Assembly (NCBI GenBank): GCA_023389175.1
Contig: JAEWEW010000106.1
Span: 1 to 31,865, forward strand
Source: Pseudomonadota bacterium
GTDB taxonomy: Bacteria > Pseudomonadota > Gammaproteobacteria > Burkholderiales > Burkholderiaceae_E
Direction: 5' to 3'
Length of the DNA: 31,865 bases
Within the stretch, counting starts at the first letter, position 1, and each line of letters starts with the position of its first letter. The notes under the pieces are model-generated. The model saw only the letters and a program-made list of their open reading frames with translations. It was not told the origin of the DNA and made no database searches. The position numbers were made by a program, and so were the translations under genes. Positions 16,615 to 25,499 of the stretch are shown here, one piece after another.

Positions 16615-19600
16615 ATGACCCGCACCGTCCGCCTTGCCGGCGGCCTCCCGAAGCTCACCGCCCCGGAAGCGGGGCGCGTCCAAGCGCGGCCGCGGCTATT
16701 CGAAAAGCTCGATACCGCCAGACGCCGCGGTCACGTCATCTGGATCACGGCTCCGGCCGGCTCGGGCAAGACCACGCTGGTCGCCAACTACGTCCAGGCG
16801 AGACGGCTCCGCGCTGCGTGGTTCCACGCCGACTGCGCAGACAGCGACGCCGCCACGTTCTTCTTCTATCTCGGACAGCTCGCCGTCGGCGCCGGTCGAA
16901 AGTCCGGCGAAGCACTGCCGGCGTTCACGCCGGAGTACCTCGCAGGCCTCGCGGCGTTCGCGCGCAACTGGTTCCGCCGATTCTTCGCCCTGGTGGGTGA
17001 GCTGTCCCTGCTCGTCATCGACGACTACCACCAGATCGACGCGGACTCGCCGGTGCACGTCGCCCTGCGTGAAGGACTGGCCGAGTTGCCGCCGGGCGTG
17101 AGCGTCATCGTCACGAGTCGACTCGATCCGCCGCCGCTGCTAACGCGCCTGCGCACGTTGGGCCGTTTCACGCTCATCGATCGCGAAGCGCTGAATCTCA
17201 CCGAGGACGAGTGCGTCGCGGTCGCGCGTCGGCGCATGGGGTCTCGAACACCCGACGAGGCTACCCTGCGCAAGCTGCATCGGCACACGAAGGGCTGGCT
17301 CGCGGGCCTCGTGCTGATGCTCGAGCACGGCGCCGAGATGTCGCTCGACGCGACGAAGGCGCCGGCCGATCCGCTCGTCTTCGACTACTTCGCCGGAGAG
17401 GTGTTCGCGCAGATCGATCCGCAGCGACAGGATTTCCTCCTGCGCTCGGCACCGCTGCCGCGCCTGTCGGCGAACGCTGCGGCGCGGCTCACGGGGGTCG
17501 AGGACGCGGCCGAACGGCTCGCCGAGTTCGAACGGCGCAACTTCTTCGTCGTTCGCCATCGCACCCCCGGCAAGGAACCGACCTACGAGTACCACCCGCT
17601 GTTCCGCCAGTTCCTGCTGGCGAAGGCGCGCGAGCTCCTGCCGCCCGCGGAGCAGCTTCGCAGCAAGCGCCTCGCGGCGACGCTGCTCGCCGAAGACGGC
17701 GACCTGCCTTCCAGCATGTCGCTGCTGCGCGAAACCGAAGACTGGGAACCGATCGTCGCGATGGTGCTGCAGCACGCCGGAGAGCTGCTACGCAAGGGTC
17801 GCTTCCGGACGCTCGCCGAATGGATCGGCGAGATCCCGCCGCCGCACCGCGCCGGTGTTCCCTGGCTCGACTACTACCTCGGCACATGCCGCATGCCCTT
17901 CGATCCGGGCGAAGCGCGCGAGTACCTCGCGCGCGCCTACGCGGCGTTTCGTGAGAAGTCGCATCCGGTCGGCGAGTATCTCGCGTGGTCGGGCATCGTC
18001 GACACGTTCATCTACGCCTGGAGCGACTTCCAACTCGCCGACCCTTGGATCGAGGAGTTCGAAGCGCTGCGGGTGCGACACCCGGAGTTCCCGTCGCGCG
18101 AGATCGAGGTGCGCGCGGTTGCCGCCATCTTCTCGATCCTCATGTACCGTCGGCCCCAGGATCCGGCGTTGCCGCGGTGGGCGGCTCGCGTCGATGAACT
18201 GCTCGCGCAGGACATCGACGCGTCCATGCGCATGATCGCGGCCAACCACCTCGTGCTGTACTACGAGTGGTGGGTCGGTCGCCTCGACGCGGCCAACGAG
18301 GTGGTGCGCCGCATGGAGCCCTTCGCGAATGCGCAGACGGTCGGGCCGTTCGTGCGCCTGGCCTGGGAGGCAATCCTGGCGATCTCGCAATGGATGAGCG
18401 CGGACAATGCCGATGCGCTTGCCACCGTCGAGCGCGGTCTCGCGCTGGCCGACGAAACCGGCGCGCACCTGTGGGATTTCATGCTCGCCGGACAGGGCGC
18501 CTTCGCGGCCGCGACGAGCGGAGATCCGGACGTCGCCGGTGCTTACCTGCGCCGCATGAACGCCAGCATCTCACGCGAGCGCCGGCTCGACGGCGTGCAC
18601 TACCACTTCGCCTGCTTTCACGAGGCTACGCGGCGCGACGACCGCAACGCGATGCGCGAGCACGCCCACGCGGGGCTCGCGTGCGCGATCGAAGCCGGGG
18701 TGCTCTGGGGCGAGGTCTATACGAGGCCCGCGCTCGCGCATTCGCTGTTCCTGGACGGCGATGTCGCAGGCGCGCGACGCGAGCTCGCGGCGACGATGAG
18801 AATCGCGCGTCGGATCGGCTGCAGCAACGCGCGCTATTACGTGCATGAACTCGAGGCCCAGTTCGCCGGCGCGCAAGGCGACGTCAACGGGCAGCTGGTC
18901 GCAGTGAGCTCGCTGTTCCGGGTGATGCGCGAGCAGGGGTTCGTCAACTCGGCCTGGTGGCGCAGCGCGCCGATGGCCCGGCTGTGCCTGTTCGCGCTCG
19001 AGCACGGCATCGAAACCGACTACGTTCGTCGACTGATCCAGCGTCGGGCGCTGCGCCCCGAAGGGTCGGCGGCGCGACTCGAGATCTGGCCCTGGCCGCT
19101 GCGCATTCGCACGTTCGGCCGATTCGAGATCGAGGTGGACGGCGAACCGCTGCGCTTTACCGGCAAGGTGCAGAAGCGTCCGCTCGAGCTCCTCAGGGCG
19201 CTCGTCGCATTCGGAGGGACAGCCGTCCACGAGGCACAGCTCACGCAGGCGCTGTGGCCGGACGCGGAGGGCGACGATGCGCACAACGCCTTCGTCACCA
19301 CGCTGCAGCGTTTGCGCAAGATGCTCGCGCACCGCGATGCGCTGCGGCTGCAGGAAGGGAAACTGAGCCTCGATCGGCAGCTGTGCCACGTCGACGCCTG
19401 GGCATTCGAATCGGTCGATCCCGCGGCGGTCGGCTTCGAGGATCTCCGACGCGCCACTTCGCTCTACCGTGGTGCGTTTCTCGCCGGTGATGAAGCGGTC
19501 TGGGCGATCGCGCCGCGCGAGCGCCTGCGTGCGCGCTTCGTGCAGATGGCTACGGCGCTGGCCCGGCAGCACGGCTTGCAGCATCGCGAAGAACAGGCAA

Positions 19601-19821
19601 TTGCGTGCCTGGAAGGCGCGCTGCAGGTCGACGACACCGTCGAAGCGTTCTATCGACAGCTGATGACCCTGCAGGCGAGCCTGGGCCGGCTCGCCGACGT
19701 GCAGAGCACGTACCGGCGATGCCGCCAGGTTCTCGACTCGTCACTTCAGGTGCGCCCGTCGCCGTCGACCGAAGCGCTGCTGAAGGAGCTTACCGCCGCA
19801 AGCACGGGCCTCGCGACGTAG
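16615..19821 (+). CDS. MalT-like STAND ATPase with C-terminal AfsR wHTH-BTAD
   Basis: A 1068-residue signal-transduction ATPase. The N-terminal NTPase domain has Walker A APAGSGKTT (about 46-54) and Walker B LLVIDDYHQI; the MalT-type helical domain contains FDYFAGEVFAQIDPQRQDFLLRSA-like sequence. A long TPR-like helical region (about 340-800) follows. Instead of a LuxR HTH, the C-terminus has an OmpR/AfsR winged helix (from about 828, LRIRTFGRFEIEVDG) and a bacterial transcriptional activator domain (about 925-1062). Such proteins are ligand-gated activators. The ATG at 16615 is used, with TTG at 16597 as an alternative. The last 76 nt overlap the convergent DUF2269 gene. Confidence 0.88.
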   Translation: MTRTVRLAGGLPKLTAPEAGRVQARPRLFEKLDTARRRGHVIWITAPAGSGKTTLVANYVQARRLRAAWFHADCADSDAATFFFYLGQLAVGAGRKSGEALPAFTPEYLAGLAAFARNWFRRFFALVGELSLLVIDDYHQIDADSPVHVALREGLAELPPGVSVIVTSRLDPPPLLTRLRTLGRFTLIDREALNLTEDECVAVARRRMGSRTPDEATLRKLHRHTKGWLAGLVLMLEHGAEMSLDATKAPADPLVFDYFAGEVFAQIDPQRQDFLLRSAPLPRLSANAAARLTGVEDAAERLAEFERRNFFVVRHRTPGKEPTYEYHPLFRQFLLAKARELLPPAEQLRSKRLAATLLAEDGDLPSSMSLLRETEDWEPIVAMVLQHAGELLRKGRFRTLAEWIGEIPPPHRAGVPWLDYYLGTCRMPFDPGEAREYLARAYAAFREKSHPVGEYLAWSGIVDTFIYAWSDFQLADPWIEEFEALRVRHPEFPSREIEVRAVAAIFSILMYRRPQDPALPRWAARVDELLAQDIDASMRMIAANHLVLYYEWWVGRLDAANEVVRRMEPFANAQTVGPFVRLAWEAILAISQWMSADNADALATVERGLALADETGAHLWDFMLAGQGAFAAATSGDPDVAGAYLRRMNASISRERRLDGVHYHFACFHEATRRDDRNAMREHAHAGLACAIEAGVLWGEVYTRPALAHSLFLDGDVAGARRELAATMRIARRIGCSNARYYVHELEAQFAGAQGDVNGQLVAVSSLFRVMREQGFVNSAWWRSAPMARLCLFALEHGIETDYVRRLIQRRALRPEGSAARLEIWPWPLRIRTFGRFEIEVDGEPLRFTGKVQKRPLELLRALVAFGGTAVHEAQLTQALWPDAEGDDAHNAFVTTLQRLRKMLAHRDALRLQEGKLSLDRQLCHVDAWAFESVDPAAVGFEDLRRATSLYRGAFLAGDEAVWAIAPRERLRARFVQMATALARQHGLQHREEQAIACLEGALQVDDTVEAFYRQLMTLQASLGRLADVQSTYRRCRQVLDSSLQVRPSPSTEALLKELTAASTGLAT

Positions 19822-20363
19822 ATCGCCGGCACGGCAGCCGCGAGCAGCGCCACCGCCGCGCCGACGGCGATCGTCGACCACGCCATCGGTCGGTACAGGC
19901 CGAGCGCGACGACGAGAAGGAACACCGTGAGCTCGAGCCAGCGCAGGAACGCCGCCGCGCGGTCGCGGCGTACGTGCTCGAGTTCCGGCGGGAAGCGGCC
20001 CCGTACGCGCGCCTGACGCGCGAGTTCGGCGAGCCGAACGGCATGGCGCCGGCGCGTCAGCGTGTTCGCCCGCACGGCCTCGACGACGTAGAGCAGGACC
20101 ATCGCCGCGAGCCAGGGCAGCGCGAGGAACGCCCAGCCGTAGTACGTGACGACCAGTCCGATGCCCGAGACGAGCAGCGCCGCCGTGCCGGGAATCAGCA
20201 CGCGGCGTTGCCACCGCTGCGCCCGCTCGAGGGCCCGGTCCAATTGCCCCGGCGTGAGGGCACGGCGCGCGCACTCGTCGGCGTGCAGTCCGCCGACGAT
20301 TCCCGTGCCCAGCGCGAGCGCGCCGAAAACGTGCACGAGCAGCAGCGTCGGATGCAGCATCAT
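19746..20363 (-). CDS. DUF2269-like integral membrane protein
   Basis: A 205-residue membrane protein with about five helices: residues about 5-26 (LLLVHVFGALALGTGIVGGL), 56-76 (LIPGTAALLVSGIGLVVTYY), 78-96 (AFLALPWLAAMVLLYVVEAV), 140-160 and 162-185. This pattern and the LHPTLLLVHVFGA start fit the DUF2269 family, whose function is unknown. The start ATG overlaps the stop of the upstream gene as ATGA, so translation is probably coupled. Its 3' end runs 76 nt antisense into the end of the STAND/BTAD regulator gene. Confidence 0.75.
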   Translation of the reverse strand: MMLHPTLLLVHVFGALALGTGIVGGLHADECARRALTPGQLDRALERAQRWQRRVLIPGTAALLVSGIGLVVTYYGWAFLALPWLAAMVLLYVVEAVRANTLTRRRHAVRLAELARQARVRGRFPPELEHVRRDRAAAFLRWLELTVFLLVVALGLYRPMAWSTIAVGAAVALLAAAVPAIYVARPVLAAVSSFSSASVDGDGRT

Positions 20364-20671
20364 CGCCGGACCTCCACCGGGCGGTGCTCGGCCCGGGCGA
20401 CGAGCTTCGGCGTCGCGATGTCCGCGCCCCAGAGGGCGCGCTGGAAGTGGCGCTCGAAGCCGCCGACCGATCGCGTCGCGAGCGGCTGGATCGGCATCAC
20501 CTTACGGGGCGCGAGCATTCGATCGAAGGCAGCCGCCGGCGACTCCGGGGCGTACCCGGGGATTGCTGCCGGGGCGCCGTGGATCGCGACGGACGGGGGC
20601 TCCGCGAAAACCGGCTGCGCCAGCAGTGATGCGGCAAAGGCGGCGAAAGAGGCGAGAGTGGCGGTTCTCAT
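20360..20671 (-). CDS. Small exported protein
   Basis: A 103-residue protein with a clear signal peptide (MRTATLASFAAFAASLLAQP, cleavage near VFA-EPP). The mature part is about 80 residues, Pro/Ala/Arg-rich, with no cysteines and no known domain (AFDRMLAPRKVMPIQPLATR; FERHFQRALWGADI). It is translationally linked to the DUF2269 gene downstream by an ATGA overlap and is probably made with it. A start five codons earlier (20686) is possible but would weaken the signal peptide. Confidence 0.7.
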   Translation of the reverse strand: MRTATLASFAAFAASLLAQPVFAEPPSVAIHGAPAAIPGYAPESPAAAFDRMLAPRKVMPIQPLATRSVGGFERHFQRALWGADIATPKLVARAEHRPVEVRR

Positions 20672-21028
20672 GGTCGGTTTCCTCAAAGGACCTGGTTGCT
20701 GTTGGTGGCGACGTCCCTGATGCGACGAAGACCACGAGCGAACACTACGGCCAGGGAACCAACGGATGACTAACGGATTCAGCCCCTCGGCAGAAACGGT
20801 AGACGAATTCCTGCCCGGAGCCGCCCGGCGTGAGGTGCGTCTCGCGTTGCTGGCACGCCACTCCCCACCGGCCCTGACGATCCCAGCAGACCCACCCCTG
20901 GCGCCAGTCCCGAGCGGCCCCGCCGAGCCCGAGTGGATCGTCGATCACGGGGTAGTCGGTCGGTCAATACATTCCTTGGGGACGGTGCGAGGGTAGAGTA
21001 CCGAATGCCCCCTGTAAGGAGTCCGGCG
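20672..21028. other. Divergent intergenic region
   Basis: About 357 bases lie between the small exported protein gene (minus) and the methyltransferase gene (plus), and should hold both promoters. A minus-strand frame of 67 codons (20745-20948) contains a Trp-rich stretch (WRQGWVCWDRQGRWG), but no good start context or neighbour supports it. I see no RNA gene or strong repeat. Confidence 0.3.
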
Positions 21029-21775
21029 GTGGACATTCCACGGATCTTCAACATCACCGAAAGCGCCCACCGGATCCACGACCCGTTCTCACCCGAGAAG
21101 CTCGCCACGCTCGGCAGGGCGCTACGCCTGGATCCGGGGACGCGAGTCCTCGATCTCGGCAGCGGTTCCGGGGAGATGCTGTGCACCTGGGCGCGCGATC
21201 ATGGCGTCATCGGCACCGGTATCGACAAGAGCCCGCTGTTCACGGAGCAAGCGAGGCGACGCGCTGCGGAGCTCGGCGTTGCCGATCGAGTCGAGTTCAT
21301 CCATGGCGATGCGGGCGGCCATGTCTCTGACGAGAAGGTCGGCGTGGCAGCCTGTATCGGTGCCACCTGGATCGGCGGTGGAGTTGCCGGCACGATCGAC
21401 CTTCTGGCGCGGAGCCTGCGAACCGGGGGGATCATCCTCATCGGCGAGCCCTACTGGCGGCAGTTGCCGCCGACCGAGCAGGTCGCCAAGGGCTGTCTTG
21501 CCAGCTCGATCTCCGACTTTCTCCTTCTTCCACGTCTTCTCGAGTCTTTCGGCCGCCATGGCTGCGACGTCGTTGAAATGGTCCTGGCTGACCAGGACGA
21601 CTGGGACAGATACGAGGCGGCCAAATGGCTCACCATGCGCCGATGGCTCGAAGCCAACCCCGACGACGAGATGGCCACGGAGGTCCGCGCCCGACTGACC
21701 TCGGAGCCCGAGCGCTACGCCACTTACACGCGTGAGTACCTGGGCTGGGGGGTATTCGCCCTGATGACGCGGTAG
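21029..21775 (+). CDS. SAM-dependent methyltransferase
   Basis: A 248-residue class I methyltransferase. Motif I LDLGSGSGEMLCTWA is near residues 39-53, then GTGIDKSPLFTEQA, RVEFIHGDAGGH, and GGIILIGEPYWR (strand 5 region). The tail is rich in Trp and charged residues (WLTMRRWLEANPDDEM; REYLGWGVFALMTR). The start is GTG 21029, because AAGGAG (21016-21021) sits 7 nt upstream; an in-frame ATG at 21005 lies before the RBS. It is not related closely to the methyltransferase at 15780. The substrate is unknown. Confidence 0.85.
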   Translation: MDIPRIFNITESAHRIHDPFSPEKLATLGRALRLDPGTRVLDLGSGSGEMLCTWARDHGVIGTGIDKSPLFTEQARRRAAELGVADRVEFIHGDAGGHVSDEKVGVAACIGATWIGGGVAGTIDLLARSLRTGGIILIGEPYWRQLPPTEQVAKGCLASSISDFLLLPRLLESFGRHGCDVVEMVLADQDDWDRYEAAKWLTMRRWLEANPDDEMATEVRARLTSEPERYATYTREYLGWGVFALMTR

Positions 21776-21826
21776 CTCCCTGGAAGCGGTCGGCGGCAAA
21801 GGCTCCGCTCGGCTTCCAGCGGCCGC

Positions 21827-22555
21827 CTAGGAACGGTACGCCCGAATCCGCTCCTTCAGCCCCGGACGGGACGCCGATGCCACCAGCGCGGCCATGTCGG
21901 CGGCGCGCGAGTCGGCGGCCGTTGCCTGGTGCACCTGTTCCCGGGTGACGGCGTCGAGCAGGCCGCTCTGCCGGGTGAGCTCGTCGAGCCGCTGCGGCCA
22001 CTGCGCCGGCTCGATCGACTCGCTGGCCAGGCCGAGCTCGAGCGCCTGCGCGACCTCGAGCGAAAGACCACCGGTGACGATACGCCGCGCCGCGTCCGCG
22101 CCGATCCGTGAGGCCAGACGCCTGGTGCCCAGCACCAGTCCGAAGCGAGCGCCGGGGAATGCGAACGACCCCCGCGGCGCCACGACCCGGGTATCGCAGG
22201 CAACGAACAGGTCGGCGCCGGCGCCGAGGATCCGCCCGTGGCCGAATGCGGCTGTCGCGTACGGCGCATGGTAGAGCGCCTGCAACAACTGCTCGATCCG
22301 CACAAAGCGCAGCAGCAGGTCACCCTCGCTGCAGTCGTCGATGCCGGTAAAGTCGAAGCCGGCGCAGAAGTGGCGGCCCTCGGCCTGCAGCACCAGCAGC
22401 CGCGTGCCATCCTCCGACGCAGCCTGGACGCGGGCCAGCAGCGCGTCGACCAGGGTCGCGTCGAGCGCGTTGGCCTTGTGCGCACGGTTGAGCGTCAGGC
22501 GCAGCGTTCCGCCGTCCCGTTGCTCGAGCAGTGGCGAGCTCGAGCCCGACGTCAT
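21827..22555 (-). CDS. Enoyl-CoA hydratase/isomerase-family protein
   Basis: A 242-residue crotonase-fold protein. CoA-binding and oxyanion-hole motifs are present (GRHFCAGFDFTGID; GHGRILGAGADLFVACD). The two catalytic glutamates of true hydratases are not seen: the GGGCEL position reads GAGADL, and the QPE position in the next loop reads AFPGARFG. It may be an isomerase, a hydrolase-like member or a non-catalytic one. The ATG at 22555 gives the usual N-terminus; the longer frame to 22699 overlaps the neighbouring lipoprotein gene. It follows that gene by 34 nt in the same direction. Confidence 0.82.
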   Translation of the reverse strand: MTSGSSSPLLEQRDGGTLRLTLNRAHKANALDATLVDALLARVQAASEDGTRLLVLQAEGRHFCAGFDFTGIDDCSEGDLLLRFVRIEQLLQALYHAPYATAAFGHGRILGAGADLFVACDTRVVAPRGSFAFPGARFGLVLGTRRLASRIGADAARRIVTGGLSLEVAQALELGLASESIEPAQWPQRLDELTRQSGLLDAVTREQVHQATAADSRAADMAALVASASRPGLKERIRAYRS

Positions 22556-22589
22556 CCGACGGTCGCGGCAGCGGCCTGCCGACGCGACG

Positions 22590-23279
22590 TCATTGCGCCG
22601 CGAAGCAGTAGAACAGCCCCGCCCCGCCGGTGCTGCGCAAGCCCTCCGGATGGCACCCGCGGGTCGGGTGCGCCGAGTTCCAGGACTTCGCCCAGGCATT
22701 GTCCACCGGCCCGACGCGGTCGTGATGGCCGGTCATCGCGGAGCCGTCGGTACCGCCCTTGGTCCAGTTGCCGCAGGTCATGTCCTGGAACGGCGCACCC
22801 GGGAACGCGGTGCCGTCGGGACGGGATCCGGTCAAGATGTCGTGGTTGTTCGGTTTCTCGGTTCGTCCGTTGACCATCCGGCCCTGCTCGTCCAGCGCGG
22901 TCTCCTTCGTGAGCTTGCTGCCTTCGGAATGCAGCTCGGCGACATTGCGGGCGATGACCACGCCCTTCGCGTTGCGCCACGGGCCACTGCCAATCCGGTC
23001 CCGCGCATTGACGAAGCCGGTATCGCCCAGCGCCGGCGCCTGGGTGCTCAGATACGCGCGCCAGGTCCGCTTGCCTGCGCCGGCGGAGGCTGCAAGCGAC
23101 TGGCAGTGCCGGTCCGCGCCCTCGAGCCCGCCCAGATCCGCGCCCTTGCCGGGCCCGGCGCTGGTCACGAAGAAGGTCATGCCTTCGTCCTGCGCCTGCG
23201 GTGAGTCCATTCCCGCGCATCCGGCGAGCGCGATCGCAGAGGCGACGGTGAGCACCGCTTTCGATGTCGTCCTTTTCAT
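22590..23279 (-). CDS. Lipoprotein with C-type-lectin-like fold
   Basis: A 229-residue lipoprotein: signal peptide with lipobox LAGCAG (C21), then one domain. The motif order WRAYLST, then GFVNARDRIGSGPWRNAKGVV, AKSWNSAHPTRGC and GGAGLFYCFA is that of bacterial proteins related to the collagen XVIII/endostatin C-type-lectin fold, usually annotated lectin. Cysteines C58, C169, C208 and C225 (approximate positions) could form disulfides in the periplasm. A ligand cannot be deduced. The gene starts at ATG 23279 and probably has its own promoter in the divergent region to 23538. Confidence 0.75.
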   Translation of the reverse strand: MKRTTSKAVLTVASAIALAGCAGMDSPQAQDEGMTFFVTSAGPGKGADLGGLEGADRHCQSLAASAGAGKRTWRAYLSTQAPALGDTGFVNARDRIGSGPWRNAKGVVIARNVAELHSEGSKLTKETALDEQGRMVNGRTEKPNNHDILTGSRPDGTAFPGAPFQDMTCGNWTKGGTDGSAMTGHHDRVGPVDNAWAKSWNSAHPTRGCHPEGLRSTGGAGLFYCFAAQ

Positions 23280-23538
23280 TCCTGTCCCCTCGCTGTCGTT
23301 GTGACTTCGATGTCGTCTCGTGGCGCGACGGGCCCCACGCCTGGGCGCGATTGTCCTTGCCCGTCCCTTACCCCGTCAACGCGAGGGGATCGATCTGCAG
23401 GGTCGGGTTCCACGGCGCTTGCCGGCGAACTGAGGCATTCTTGAGGGAGCCTTGTCGCGGTGCTCCAGTGCGGCCGATCGGCGGAAGCTGACCGGGCGCC
23501 CTGAGCCGATCGAGGGCGCCGGAGGCCGGAGGAGATCC

Positions 23539-24201
23539 ATGCGAAGGTACAGGTTTCGGGGTCACGCTCACGACAGCGCGAGGGCGGTCGTCGATCGCCT
23601 GCTGCTGGCCGCTCTGCTGCTCGTGCCGGCAGTTGCCGTGGCCACTTCCGCCGCACCGGCGCCCGTTGCCGTTCCGGCGCCTACCGCTCCAGGCGTGGAA
23701 GCGGCGCGGCTGGCAGACGCGATACGGCGCGGTGGCGTCGTGGTGCTGGTGCGCCATTCGCCCACGATGCCCGGCGTCGGCGATCCGCCCGGCTTCCGGA
23801 TCGATGACTGCAGCACCCAGCGCAATCTCAGCGAAGCCGGGCGAGCGCAGGCGCGCAGGCTTGGTCAATGGTTCGAGGCCAATCGGATCCGGCCGACATC
23901 GGTGCGCGCATCGCCCTGGTGCCGGGCGATCGACACAGCGATGCTCGCCTTCGGCCGCTCGGAGAGCTGGGCCGCACTGTCCAACCTCCTGCGCGATCGC
24001 AGCCGACAGTCAGAGCACCAACGCGAGGTGCTCGCCGGGATCGCGACAGTTCGTCCCGCAGCCGTCGATGTCTACGTTTCCCACGGGGTCACCATCGACG
24101 CTTTCGTCGGTGTCTACCTGCAGCAGGGCGAGTTCGCGGTCGTTCGGTCGGCGGACCAGGGTGGGAAGATCGAGCTGATCGGAAGACATCTCGTTCCCTG
24201 A
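23539..24201 (+). CDS. Exported histidine phosphatase-family protein
   Basis: A 220-residue protein of the phosphoglycerate mutase-like (RHG) superfamily, which uses a phosphohistidine intermediate. The first motif reads LVRHSPT (Arg-His-Ser instead of RHG), the second arginine lies in RASPWCRAIDTA, and the second histidine in YVSHGVTI. An N-terminal hydrophobic segment (LLLAALLLVPAVAVATSAA, about 22-40) looks like a signal peptide, so it acts in the periplasm. ATG 23539 has a strong GGAGGAG site 5 nt upstream. The gene ends just before the truncated sugar dehydrogenase remnant. Confidence 0.85.
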   Translation: MRRYRFRGHAHDSARAVVDRLLLAALLLVPAVAVATSAAPAPVAVPAPTAPGVEAARLADAIRRGGVVVLVRHSPTMPGVGDPPGFRIDDCSTQRNLSEAGRAQARRLGQWFEANRIRPTSVRASPWCRAIDTAMLAFGRSESWAALSNLLRDRSRQSEHQREVLAGIATVRPAAVDVYVSHGVTIDAFVGVYLQQGEFAVVRSADQGGKIELIGRHLVP

Positions 24202-24251
24202 GCGGTCGCTGCCGAGAGCGTGACGCCGGGCGCGATCGCCAGGCGCCGCCT

Positions 24252-24902
24252 CCCTTCGGCGCACCCTGCAACATCTGTGAGCCGCCGCCGGAGTACGCGC
24301 AGATCCGCCGCTACAACCCGGACGGCTCCGGCATGGAGGTCATCGCGACCGGCGTGCGCAACTCGGTTGGCTTCGACTGGCACCCGCGAACCGGCGAGCT
24401 GTGGTTCACCGACCATGGGCGCGACTGGATGGGGGACGACACCCCATCGGACGAGCTGAACCGGATATCGGCGGTCGGCCAGAACTTCGGGTTCCCCTAC
24501 TGCCACGCCGACGGCGTGGCAGATTCCGAGGTCGCGAAGCCGGACGGGTGCAAGGGGGTTACCCTCCCGGTCCTCCTGGTCGGCCCGCACGCGGCGGCGA
24601 TGGGCGTCAAGTTCTACACGGGCAGCATGTTCCCCGCGGAGTACCGCGATGTCGCCTTCGTTGCCCGCAAGGGCTCCTGGAACCGCAGCAAGCCCTCGGG
24701 CTTCGACGTGGTTGCCGTGCGCGCAGACGCCGACGGGCGAAACGCGAAGATGACGCCCTTCCTGACCGGCTTCAGCGAGTCGAGCGATGCCTATCGGTTC
24801 TGGGGTCGCCCCGCGTATGTCGCCCAGATGCCGGACGGCGCGCTGCTGGTGAGCGACGAGCAGGTGGGCGCCATCTACCGGGTGAGCTATCAGAAGCAGT
24901 AG
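24252..24902 (+). pseudogene. PQQ-dependent sugar dehydrogenase, 5'-truncated
   Basis: About 217 codons match the C-terminal half of soluble PQQ-dependent aldose/sorbosone dehydrogenases: PFGAPCNICEPP, YNPDGSGMEVIATGVRNSVG, FDWHPRTGELWFTDHGRDWM, DELNRISAVGQNFGFPYC and YVAQMPDGALLVSDEQVGAI. Homologues are around 400 residues and carry an N-terminal half with half of the beta-propeller and a signal peptide, missing here. The reading frame has no suitable start before the homology begins, 50 nt after the phosphatase stop. It therefore looks like a remnant left by a deletion. The intact dihaem cytochrome c 18 nt downstream is its likely former electron acceptor. Confidence 0.8.
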
Positions 24903-24920
24903 CCCAGGGGCAGCGGCACA

Positions 24921-25493
24921 TTGAAGCGCTTCCTCTTCGTCCGAGCCGCGACCGGCCTGATCGCGGCGCTGGGCATCACGTCTGCCATGTCGCAGGCGGC
25001 CTGCTCGGCATGCCACGGCCCGGACGGCAATTCGACGACGCCCGGAGTACCGTCGATCGCCGGCCAGCCGCGCCTCTTCCTGGAAACGCAACTCGTGCTG
25101 ATCCGCGAGGAGATCCGAGAGGCGCCGCAGATGCTGCCGATCGTCAAGGGCATGGCCGACGAGGAGATCGCGGCGCTGGCGGAGCACTTCTCGAGCCTCA
25201 AGGCGCGCCGTGTCGCCACCGACCCTCCCGACGCGGAGCGGATGCGGCGCGGCCGCGAGCGGGCAAGCGCCCTGCGGTGTGGCATCTGCCACCTGGAGCA
25301 CTTCCAGGGGCAGAAGCAGGTGCCTCGTCTTGCCGGCCAGCGCGAGGACTACCTGCTGTCGGAACTGCGCGCCTACCGCGACGATCAGCGCAAGGGCGGA
25401 GACACCATCATGGCTGCGGCCCTCTTCGGCCTGAGTGACACCGATCTGACGGCGCTCGCCCACTTCCTGGCCCATGTCGAACCCGGGCAATAG
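24921..25493 (+). CDS. Dihaem cytochrome c (c4-like)
   Basis: A 190-residue periplasmic electron carrier with a signal peptide (about 1-26, VRAATGLIAALGITSAMSQA) and two covalent haem sites, CSACH (C28-C31-H32) and CGICH (C120-C123-H124). Candidate axial methionines are M71 (APQMLPI) and one in GGDTIMAAA. This two-domain layout is that of cytochrome c4-type proteins. The start is TTG 24921, with AGGGG about 10 nt upstream. It probably took electrons from the sugar dehydrogenase whose remnant precedes it, passing them to the respiratory chain. Six nt separate it from the convergent next gene. Confidence 0.9.
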   Translation: MKRFLFVRAATGLIAALGITSAMSQAACSACHGPDGNSTTPGVPSIAGQPRLFLETQLVLIREEIREAPQMLPIVKGMADEEIAALAEHFSSLKARRVATDPPDAERMRRGRERASALRCGICHLEHFQGQKQVPRLAGQREDYLLSELRAYRDDQRKGGDTIMAAALFGLSDTDLTALAHFLAHVEPGQ

Positions 25494-25499
25494 AGCGCC

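Noticed and set aside
20745..20948. Minus-strand 67-codon frame with Trp-rich stretch
   Set aside because: No start context, RBS or recognisable family; overlaps a probable promoter region.
21780..21819. Inverted repeat CTGGAAGC/GCTTCCAG between convergent genes
   Set aside because: The arms are 24 nt apart and no T-run follows, so it is not a convincing terminator.
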